The notes beneath the pieces were generated by a model, which was given only the letters and a program-made list of their open reading frames with translations, was not told the origin of the DNA and made no database searches. A DNA stretch of 39,161 bases, taken from assembly GCA_042408415.1 (NCBI GenBank), contig JBHORE010000192.1:1-39161 (forward strand), written 5' to 3'. Shown here one piece after another: positions 32,924 through 39,161 of this stretch. The number at the start of each line of letters is the position of its first letter. Position 1 is the first letter of the stretch. The translations under genes were made by a program, and so were the position numbers. This stretch comes from Thermobaculum sp042408415. Lineage in GTDB: Bacteria > Chloroflexota > Chloroflexia > Thermobaculales > Thermobaculaceae.

Positions 32924-33595
32924 ATGAAGGGAAGTATACTGAAAGCTCGCCAGGCACATTACCATGGAGGCATCAGGGGAAGGCCACTGCGCACGTCGAT
33001 CTTCCTAGCCCTGGCGGTGACCCTGGTCTCCCTGGCGAGCTTGGGTGCAAGAGATCTATACCTTGAGGATGAGGAGCCCAGGCAGCCCTTGACCATCTAC
33101 CAGCACGGCTCCATTGCCGCCTCCACTCCCAGAGAAAGGGTGGCGCTTGCGGACCTGGTAGTGTTGGGGACGGTAGGTGAACCCTATGCCAGTAGGTGGA
33201 ATACACCTGATGGTCAGTTCCCTAGGGAGGCTTCGAGCGTGCAGGATTTGCCGACTGGTGAGTACACCATCTTCACCGACTATCCAGTCAAGGTCGAGAA
33301 GATCTTCTATGGGCCTGAGAGCTTAGACACCGTGAGGGTGCGCATCACCGGTGGGCAGGTGGGTGATGACCGGATGCTGTCGTCTGCCGAGCCTGACTTG
33401 CGGGCTGGGGAGAAGGTAGTGCTACTGCTTGCACGAGACGACAATCCGATGACAAGGGATACAGGCCCCGAGCACTACGTTGTGCTCTGGGGAGCACTTG
33501 GGAAATACCATGTCGAGGGAGGGGAGGCTGTGTCGCCCGACCACAGGCTACCCCTATCGGAGATGCCTGAGTTTATCAAAGATGCCAAGCGCTAG
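32924..33595 (+). CDS. Secreted or membrane-anchored protein of unknown function
   Basis: A protein of about 223 residues. Start 32924 is preferred because GAGGGGAGGG ends seven bases before it. After a basic N-terminus a single hydrophobic helix (SIFLALAVTLVSLASLG) acts as signal or anchor. The rest is an extracellular beta-rich domain with ADLVVLGTVGE, a central DYPVKVEKIFYG, VRITGGQVGDD and GEKVVLLLARDD. This pattern occurs in many bacterial secreted proteins of unknown role that begin with an 'ADLVV-G-V' strand. It follows the broken small gene by 38 bases and may share its promoter. Confidence 0.65.
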   Translation: MKGSILKARQAHYHGGIRGRPLRTSIFLALAVTLVSLASLGARDLYLEDEEPRQPLTIYQHGSIAASTPRERVALADLVVLGTVGEPYASRWNTPDGQFPREASSVQDLPTGEYTIFTDYPVKVEKIFYGPESLDTVRVRITGGQVGDDRMLSSAEPDLRAGEKVVLLLARDDNPMTRDTGPEHYVVLWGALGKYHVEGGEAVSPDHRLPLSEMPEFIKDAKR

Positions 33596-33712
33596 GGTGC
33601 CTTGTAATGTAGGCAAGAGCGGCGGCCTTACCTAGGGTGAGGGATACCCTCCGCTTCGTCGTGGGTGATGCTGCAGGATAGTTGTGCGCTCATACCCGGC
33701 AGCAAGCGTTCA

Positions 33713-33973
33713 TCAGTCGGCTCGTCTGTCTGCTTGAGAGGAGCGTCCGGTCGAGAGAGTTATCAAGCCCCACAGGCTAACGATCGCCCACACTCCCTCC
33801 AGCAGGATGAAGCCGTACTGCCTTTCGGACACTGCTACGACCGTAAGCAGAAGAGATCCCATGAGGTTGAACCCCTGATAGGCGATGCTCGTCCTGTCTA
33901 GCCAACGGAACTGGTTGGCGGCAAAGGCTAGGAGTATAGCTATGGCGCCGACCACGGAAATAACCTGCAGCAT
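33713..33973 (-). CDS. Small CBU_0592-type membrane protein
   Basis: An 86-residue protein with three hydrophobic helices and the pattern of the CBU_0592-like family: VGAIAILLAFAANQF, then YQGFNLMGSLLLTV, then LLEGVWAIVSLWGLI. Function unknown in the family. The ATG follows GAGGAGATATC. It is convergent with the secreted-protein gene to the left; the 117-bp gap between them holds only a weak AGGGT/ACCCT hairpin. Confidence 0.75.
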   Translation of the reverse strand: MLQVISVVGAIAILLAFAANQFRWLDRTSIAYQGFNLMGSLLLTVVAVSERQYGFILLEGVWAIVSLWGLITLSTGRSSQADRRAD

Positions 33974-34033
33974 GATATCTCCTCGTCACCGATGCCTCAG
34001 AAGCACCTCTGGTGATAGCTGATAGGATTGGCG

Positions 34034-34063
34034 TTGGTAATCCAACACTACAAGCATTATAAT
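34034..34063 (+). promoter_or_regulatory. Promoter upstream of the glyoxalase-fold gene
   Basis: TTGGTA (34034-34039) and TATAAT (34058-34063) are 18 bases apart. The self-complementary ATTATAAT also gives a -10 on the minus strand for the CBU_0592-type gene. The inverted repeat GTTGG-TAAT-CCAAC overlaps the -35. Confidence 0.45.
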
Positions 34064-34112
34064 ACCAGCCAGTAGGTTAGTGTAATGCCCAACATACCTA
34101 GGAGGAGGTCTT

Positions 34113-34523
34113 TTGGAAGCTACAGTTGATGCCTTGAGTGCGATTCCTGCCCTGCCGGTGAGGGATATAGAGGTCAGCTTGGCCTTTTACCGTGATGTAC
34201 TGGGCTTCGAGTGCCCCCATTCTGAAGAAGGCTTTGCCATCCTGCAATGGGGCGATGTCGAGCTCCATCTGTGGGCCGCCACCGATGAGAGCTGGCGAGC
34301 TCGCACCGATGGCTACCCAGTCCTGTCGGGTGCGGAGTCGTTTATCGCTGGGACCGCTAGCTGCAGGGTGGAGGTAAGAGGAGTAGATGCGCTCTACGAT
34401 CGCCTGCTACCTCAAGGTATCGTGCACCCTAACGGTCAACTTGAGGACAAGCCTTGGGGCACGCGCGAGTTCGCGGTGCTTGATCCCGATAACAACCTCC
34501 TGACCTTCTTCGAGCGTAGCTGA
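34113..34523 (+). CDS. Glyoxalase/bleomycin-resistance fold protein (VOC superfamily)
   Basis: A 136-residue VOC protein with two beta-alpha-beta-beta-beta halves: AIPALPVRDIEVSLAFYRDV and GFEC in the first, VEVRGVDALYDRLL and WGTREFAVLDPDNNLLTFFE in the second. The layout matches bleomycin-resistance-like proteins that bind and sequester a drug or act as small-molecule isomerases. The start is a TTG behind AGGAGGAGG. Substrate unknown; unrelated to the glycan island. Confidence 0.85.
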   Translation: MEATVDALSAIPALPVRDIEVSLAFYRDVLGFECPHSEEGFAILQWGDVELHLWAATDESWRARTDGYPVLSGAESFIAGTASCRVEVRGVDALYDRLLPQGIVHPNGQLEDKPWGTREFAVLDPDNNLLTFFERS

Positions 34524-35129
34524 GCCAGCTAGTTCAACGTTGAACTATAATGGCCGCCTCTAATCTTGCCCTACTCGTACCACCCCAGTGCAGAGTTGGT
34601 ACTGCAGGGATGACCTGCAACAGACAATGGCACCTTCTAAATCAAATTGATGTCAAACCGTTGTATCATAGGCTCTCGGGGCACTCGGATTATGTGATGG
34701 CTCACATCGTGCCGCTTGCGCACGAGGGCATGCTTGGCGCCGGTGGACACATCCCTGGCGAGCATCACGGCTAGAGCGTCTGCAATCCTTCCGGCAAGTA
34801 GAGAACTCGCCACTTTGAACAGTAACCTCATGCTGGATCTGCCCACCCGGACTTCAGCGGTGCTTGGGTAGGGAAGATGATGGTTACCTGTTGAGCTATA
34901 GGAGACTTCCTAAGGCCCGTGGCTTGCTCCCGATCAGAGGACAGGTTGAGGGCTATCCGAAAGCCTGCTAGCTTCCTGCCCTGTTGATCCCTGTGCATTG
35001 GACATCAGATAAGGAATGCACTTGTGCCCGTAGGGTTTGGCTGCTGGCCGGTGGTGTATGCAGCCCCAAGGCTGTACCTGCATGCAGATCCTGGAGTTAC
35101 TTCCAAGAATCATCCCAGATTGTGATCAT
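34524..35129. other. Region of about 600 bases without a convincing gene
   Basis: Two overlapping short reading frames occur, a plus-strand one at 34550-34774 and a minus-strand one from about 34831 to 34637 (MRLLFKVASSLLAGRIADAL). Neither has a ribosome site or a recognisable family; they may be gene remnants. A palindrome with a perfect -10 box lies at the left end. A small hairpin (CAGCC-CCAA-GGCTG) lies near 35067-35080. I see no tRNA, riboswitch or insertion sequence. Confidence 0.4.
34531..34551 (+). promoter_or_regulatory. 16-bp perfect palindrome abutting a TATAAT box
   Basis: AGTTCAACGTTGAACT (34531-34546) is a perfect 8+8 palindrome whose last base is the first base of TATAAT (34546-34551). 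It contains TCAAC and GTTGA as inverted rather than tandem half-sites. It would suit a dimeric repressor operator between -35 and -10. No clear gene follows. Confidence 0.45.
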
Positions 35130-38063
35130 TCACGGTGTTCTCAAGTGATCGCTTGGGATGACCTGCTTGGGCGTGCTCGGTGAAGAGTACAGTAGCCTGA
35201 TGACAGATCTGCCTGTGCCCTCGTAGTACTCCAGCCTGATCTGGTACCAAGTGCCCGCCGTGAGGCTGATGCCCCCCTTGTTCTCCGTCTCGGCGTGGTT
35301 TGTCCAGTTGTTGATCAGCAGCTTGCCGTTCACCCACAGCCTGACGCCGTCGTTGCTCCGAGTGTAGAAGGTGTAGGTCTCCGAGCGATCGGCTTTCACC
35401 ATGCCTGTCCAGCGCACGGAGTAAGTATCAGGGTCTATGGAGGGATCCGGTGAGCCGTAGTCCCAGTTGAAGTCCACCGCTGGATCCACCCGAGTTAGCG
35501 CCAGGTTGGTCAGGTCGCTGTTGTTGAAGTACTCCCCGAGCAGCCCGTTGGCGGGGGCGTTGGAGGAAACTGTGAAAGTCCAAGAGTAATCGGAGGGCAA
35601 CCTGTTGCCCGCCAGGTCCCTGATGTCGCCCGTGGCCCTGGCTGTATAGGTGCTGCCGGCTTCCAGCGGCGCATCTGGCTGCAGGGTGGCGATCTTGAGA
35701 GCATCGTCGTAGCTCACTTGGGCGGGAACGGGCAGACTGCTTCCTGCTTTCATCAGGTAGAAGGTGCTGCCGTTTATGCTCGTGGGATCTGCCCTCTCCG
35801 AAAGGACGATAGAGACCTTCGTGTTAGTGGGCACCTCGTTGGCTCCGGTGACAGGTGTGGTACCCGTGATGGTGGGAGGGGTAGCGTCGATGGTCCAGGT
35901 CCTGGAGGCAGGAGAGGGATCCTGGTTGCCTGCCTGGTCTACGGCCTTGACCTGGAAGGTATGGCTGCCATCCTGGAGGTCGGAGTAGGTCACCGGGGAT
36001 GAGCAGGGGGAGAAGGCCAAGCCGTCGAGGGAGCACAGGAAGGAGGAGTTCTCTTCCGAGGAGGAGAACTGGAAGGTGGCTGATGCCTGGTTGGTGGTCC
36101 CCGATGGTCCAGCCGTGATCGTCGTCTCGGGTCCTGTGCTGCCGCAGTTCCCAGTCGTGTACGTAAAGCTGTCCTGCAGGACGGGTGGACTGCCATCACC
36201 CCTCACACCATAGCCCTCTACTCGCATGATGCCGCTTGCTGAGAAGCGTATCCTTAGGAAGTGATGCATGGTGTTGTCGCGGTAGGCGGTCCATGCTGGT
36301 GGTGGGTTGGTGGCGAACTGGGAGAAGCTGCCGTTCTTGTTGCTCTCCTTGCCTCCAGGGCTGGACTTCACCCAGGTCACGCCATCCGACATTGTGTAGC
36401 AATCCCTGGCTGTGGACGTCGGGGTGTTCGAGCTGGGCACGTTCACCAAAGGGTAGGTGCGCTCGTAGGCCTGGTCATGCGAGCTCACGGCGATCTTGAC
36501 ACCAAGCCGCTCGAACAGCGGGCCCAGCTGTGACCTTAGCTCAAGATTTGATGGATGGTTGCGCCCATCAGCGAACGGCGACACGTGGTAGAAAGGCACG
36601 ATCCACCTCTGCCCCGCGGCCTTGGCTGCCAAGATGTCCTGCTCGATCCACTGTAGTTGTCCGCTTGAGAGTCCTTTGGAGTTTTCTATCGAGTAGATCG
36701 ACACGAAATGCACGTCCCCTATATCGAAGGAGTAGTTCTTTCTGTTATCGTATCCTTGTGGCGTGGCGAACCTGGCTGACCACGAGGAGTAACCCTCTCC
36801 CAGCAAGGTCTCGTGGTTGCCGTAGGTGGGCATCATTGGGATCTCGGCTCCTATACGCTGCATCTGGTTGAACCAGGCATCTATGGTGTTATCCAGGGAG
36901 CCGAATCTCTTGTCGGTGTTGTAGTATGCGTAGTCGCCACCGAGCAGCACCAGGTCGGGATGCATCCGTGCTATCTCATCTATTACCTGCTGAGTGCCGC
37001 TAGCGAGTCCATCTTCCCGGCCTATTAGGCCAGTGTCGGCGACGTAGATCACGTCCAGGTCTGCTGGCCCCCTCGGAGGAGCGGTGTGAGTAGTATAGAT
37101 CCTGCTCCAAGTGGAACCGTCCAGCATTACTCTGTACTCGTAGCTTGTGGACGGACTAAGTGCCGACAGCGTTACTTCGTGTAGGGTACCGCTAGTACCG
37201 GAGGCGCGGAGCGTGCCGGAGGCCTCTTGCCAAGTGTTAGAACCAGCCTGTCTGTATTGCACCAGCGATGGGATGGATGCATCCAGTGTGCGCCATATGA
37301 TGGTCATGCTTCTAGAGGGATCGCCTGTCCATGAGAGGTGTATCTGCTCGCCAACCGTGATGGTTACCCTAAGGGACGCGGGTTTGTAGTTTGGGGCGCT
37401 AGCCAATAGTGTGTCCGTGTATATCCCTGGCTGCAAGCCCTGTGTGGTTGCTGTGAGGGTTATGTTTGCTGGAGTGGTGCCGCTGGAGGGCTGTACGTTG
37501 AGCCAGGAGGAGCTGTGAGACAGCGTGTAGCTGGCCGGTGGACTACCCCCTGTGAGGGAGACCTGCTTGGCAGCTGTGCCACCACTGCCGACCGACCAGA
37601 CCACGGACGTCGTGTTGAACTGTAGTTGTGGGGCGGCGTTGATCACACTGAAGTTGGCCGTGATCTTCTGTGCGCTACCGTCGATGAGCTTGATGACCGC
37701 GATTATGGAGTGTTGTCCGTCGGCCAAAAGCAAGGTGTTGTAGGGAGAGGCAGCTGAGATTGTCCCCCCATTTAGGTCGTAAGGGGCAGTCTTCTCCACT
37801 CTATAGGGTGAGTTGATGATGTTGGGGTCATCTATATAGAAGCTGACCGTGGAGACGTTGGTGTCTGGAGAGGTGAAGACGTACACGTTGCCGTACACGT
37901 TCTGCCCTTGCAGCGGCTGTGCGTTGGATCGATCGCTGCTGGTGCTAAAGAGCAGCGTGTAGGCCGTGGCTGCGGCCGTATCCTTCTCATTCCAAGATAG
38001 GTAGGTGCTGGCGATCGCCAGCACCATGATAACCGCTAACCATTGGCCTACTTGCCTCGGCAC
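35130..38063 (-). CDS. Secreted purple-acid-phosphatase-like metallophosphoesterase with Ig and PA14 domains
   Basis: A 977-residue exported protein. Signal peptide (1-32), Ig-like domain (35-145), BACON-like repeat (150-238), FnIII-like domain (240-328), then the metallophosphoesterase domain (336-540). Metal-site motifs are ADTG (343-346), GGDYAYYN (376-377 are GD), YGNHE (415-418 GNHE), PFYHVSP (His493) and SSHDQAYERTYP, where Gln replaces the second His of the usual GHxH. Two more Ig-like domains follow (645-735, and 730-835, the latter SbsA/Big_5-like), then a PA14 domain (839-975: GLLGEYFNN, YTFYTRSNDGVRLWVNG). A surface phosphatase or nucleotidase tethered to glycan is likely. GTG start behind GAGGAG. 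20 bases separate it from the gene upstream, so they form one unit. Confidence 0.85.
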   Translation of the reverse strand: MPRQVGQWLAVIMVLAIASTYLSWNEKDTAAATAYTLLFSTSSDRSNAQPLQGQNVYGNVYVFTSPDTNVSTVSFYIDDPNIINSPYRVEKTAPYDLNGGTISAASPYNTLLLADGQHSIIAVIKLIDGSAQKITANFSVINAAPQLQFNTTSVVWSVGSGGTAAKQVSLTGGSPPASYTLSHSSSWLNVQPSSGTTPANITLTATTQGLQPGIYTDTLLASAPNYKPASLRVTITVGEQIHLSWTGDPSRSMTIIWRTLDASIPSLVQYRQAGSNTWQEASGTLRASGTSGTLHEVTLSALSPSTSYEYRVMLDGSTWSRIYTTHTAPPRGPADLDVIYVADTGLIGREDGLASGTQQVIDEIARMHPDLVLLGGDYAYYNTDKRFGSLDNTIDAWFNQMQRIGAEIPMMPTYGNHETLLGEGYSSWSARFATPQGYDNRKNYSFDIGDVHFVSIYSIENSKGLSSGQLQWIEQDILAAKAAGQRWIVPFYHVSPFADGRNHPSNLELRSQLGPLFERLGVKIAVSSHDQAYERTYPLVNVPSSNTPTSTARDCYTMSDGVTWVKSSPGGKESNKNGSFSQFATNPPPAWTAYRDNTMHHFLRIRFSASGIMRVEGYGVRGDGSPPVLQDSFTYTTGNCGSTGPETTITAGPSGTTNQASATFQFSSSEENSSFLCSLDGLAFSPCSSPVTYSDLQDGSHTFQVKAVDQAGNQDPSPASRTWTIDATPPTITGTTPVTGANEVPTNTKVSIVLSERADPTSINGSTFYLMKAGSSLPVPAQVSYDDALKIATLQPDAPLEAGSTYTARATGDIRDLAGNRLPSDYSWTFTVSSNAPANGLLGEYFNNSDLTNLALTRVDPAVDFNWDYGSPDPSIDPDTYSVRWTGMVKADRSETYTFYTRSNDGVRLWVNGKLLINNWTNHAETENKGGISLTAGTWYQIRLEYYEGTGRSVIRLLYSSPSTPKQVIPSDHLRTP
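35851..36112 (-). repeat. 262-bp Ig-domain repeat, copy in the phosphoesterase gene
   Basis: Nearly the same 262 bases, with no length change, occur at 38835-39096 in the adjacent gene. By eye over 90 % of bases match. They encode the FQFSSSEENSSFLCSLDG / DGSHTFQVKAVDQAGNQ module and the start of the following Ig domain. Confidence 0.75.
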
Positions 38064-38083
38064 TTCTTTTGCTCCTCTCAGTC

Positions 38084-39161
38084 CTATTCAGTGATCTCTA
38101 TGGCTGATATCAAAGGATAGTTCACGATCTTGGTGGCGTTGATGTCCAGTTGACCATCCGAGACCTCGACCTTGAATGTCCTGTCCAGAGCCGTCTTGGG
38201 CGCCACTACCTGCAGTATGTCGAAGTTGCTCAGCACCCTCTTACCCTCTATGTCCACGTTGAATACCCTCTGCCCGGCCGCGGTCCAGTAGGTTTCTGCG
38301 AACTTCAGGCGCACGGTATAGGTGCCGTTGGGTACCTGGAATCGGTAGCTGAAGTTGCCCCCACTTCTGGCCTTCTGGTAGAGCTTGTCGTCGTTTGTGC
38401 CTGCTATGTCGGATGTCGTGCCCTTCGTGACGGTGCCGCCGGTGTAGCCCGTATCAGCCGACCACACGTTGCCATTACCGTCTGTATAGTTGGTGGTCTG
38501 GCCGGAATCCACACGTATGGCGACGAAGGCGTTGGCCGAGGCCGTCGTGAAGCTCCATGTCCTGTCGGCTGCTAGGGGATTACCCGCAGCGTCGGCTACA
38601 CCCCCAGCGCCTCCCTTGACCGTTACCACGTAAGTAGTGTTGCCCTCGAGGTTGGTCGCTGGGTCTAGCGTGACCTTGAAGCTGCTGTTGTCGTAGGACA
38701 GTGTTGCTTGTACCTTGTTGCTCTCACCCTGTTTGGCTAGGTAGATCGTGTTGTCCTGCACGCTGCCTGGATCCAGCGCCTCAGAGAAGGTGATCACCAC
38801 GTTGGTGTGCACGGCCACTCCGTTTGGTCCATCGACAGGCGTGGTACCCGTGATGGTGGGAGGGGTAGCGTCGATGGTCCAGGATCTGGAGGCAGGGGAA
38901 GGATCCTGGTTGCCTGCCTGGTCCACAGCCTTGACCTGGAAGGTATGGCTGCCATCCTGAAGGCCGGAGTAGGTCACAGGGGATGAGCATTGGGAGAAAG
39001 GAGAGCCATCGAGGGAGCAGAGGAAGGAGGAGTTCTCTTCCGAGGAGGAGAACTGGAAGGTGGCTGATGTCTGGCTGGTGGTCCCCGATGGCCCAGAGAT
39101 GATAGTCGTGTCGGGTGGAGTACCATCCGACGTGACGGTGAAGCTCCAGCTGTAGTCCGCA
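38084..39161 (-). CDS. Ig/malectin-domain surface protein, 5' end beyond the window
   Basis: The minus-strand frame is open to the right edge, so the protein is longer than the 358 residues seen. In order: the end of an SbsA/Big_5-like domain (DYSWSFTVTS), the HYR/Ig-type module (FQFSSSEENSSFLCSLDG, DGSHTFQVKAVDQAGNQ), another Big_5-like domain (GTTPVDGPNGVAVHTNVVIT to TWSFTTAS), and a C-terminal malectin-like carbohydrate-binding domain (AIRVDSGQTTNYTD, LKFAETYWTAAGQRVFNVDI). The module is shared with the next gene, and the malectin domain resembles that of the lipoprotein at 29.7 kb. A catalytic domain, if any, lies outside the window. Confidence 0.8.
   Translation of the reverse strand, partial: ADYSWSFTVTSDGTPPDTTIISGPSGTTSQTSATFQFSSSEENSSFLCSLDGSPFSQCSSPVTYSGLQDGSHTFQVKAVDQAGNQDPSPASRSWTIDATPPTITGTTPVDGPNGVAVHTNVVITFSEALDPGSVQDNTIYLAKQGESNKVQATLSYDNSSFKVTLDPATNLEGNTTYVVTVKGGAGGVADAAGNPLAADRTWSFTTASANAFVAIRVDSGQTTNYTDGNGNVWSADTGYTGGTVTKGTTSDIAGTNDDKLYQKARSGGNFSYRFQVPNGTYTVRLKFAETYWTAAGQRVFNVDIEGKRVLSNFDILQVVAPKTALDRTFKVEVSDGQLDINATKIVNYPLISAIEITE
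38835..39096 (-). repeat. 262-bp Ig-domain repeat, copy in the right-edge gene
   Basis: Partner of the block at 35851-36112. Equal length and in the same reading frame. The high identity at synonymous positions suggests recent duplication or gene conversion. Confidence 0.75.

Noticed and set aside
34890..34949. Two GTTGA strings 55 bp apart (five times 11) in the gene-poor region
   Set aside because: No -10-like hexamer at the expected offset and no gene downstream on the minus strand.

Overview
The window is one long surface-polysaccharide (exopolysaccharide or cell-wall glycan) island, about 1.0-32.5 kb, followed by a short mixed region and a set of secreted multidomain proteins that runs off the right edge. 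DNA is GC-rich overall, genes are tightly packed with ATGA/GTGA overlaps, and AUA (Ile) and AGG (Arg) codons are frequent for this GC. With the Tat-exported Ser/Pro-repeat proteins and an MPNTG-type tail, this suggests a Gram-positive-type or monoderm thermophile of the Chloroflexota/Thermobaculum kind. That placement is inference; no rRNA or marker gene is present.

Layout. 1-0.8 kb: a gene tail and a membrane protein. 1.0-3.9 kb: two paralogous Tat-signal Ser/Pro-repeat proteins, a PqqD-like protein and an HprK-like kinase. 4.0-14.8 kb (+): sugar-phosphate transferase, Gfo/Idh/MocA dehydrogenase, a lipoyl-domain/NeuD-acyltransferase fusion, E1 alpha and E1 beta of a 2-oxoacid dehydrogenase, DegT aminotransferase, Wzz-like protein, O-antigen ligase/polymerase, glycosyltransferase, TauE-like permease. 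14.8-16.5 kb (-): a sulfotransferase broken by an in-frame amber codon and a hexapeptide acetyltransferase. 16.7-19.0 kb (+): Wzm/Wzt-type ABC exporter. 19.0-22.0 kb (-): three family 2 glycosyltransferases. 22.2-29.6 kb (+): glycosyltransferases, a sugar epimerase and two nucleotidyltransferase-family proteins, one fused to a thymidylate-kinase-like domain. 29.7-32.5 kb (+): beta-helix/malectin lipoprotein. 32.6-34.5 kb: a broken small secreted protein, a secreted protein, a CBU_0592-type membrane protein and a glyoxalase-fold protein. 34.5-35.1 kb: no convincing gene. 35.1-39.2 kb (-): a PA14/purple-acid-phosphatase-like protein and a malectin/Ig protein cut by the window edge.

Two signals stand out. 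(1) Dehydrogenase, aminotransferase and N-acyltransferase form a WlbA/WlbE/WlbB-like amino-sugar route, but the acyltransferase carries its own lipoyl domain and sits directly before E1 alpha/beta. This suggests that the acyl group is made from a 2-oxoacid and delivered on a lipoyl arm rather than from acyl-CoA. (2) Nearly every transcription unit of the island is preceded by TCAAC-like half-sites repeated every 11 bp, with a TANNNT -10 hexamer starting exactly 48 bp after the first half-site in nine of ten cases. This marks an apparently island-wide regulon, probably run by an OmpR/PhoB-type regulator that is not encoded in the window.
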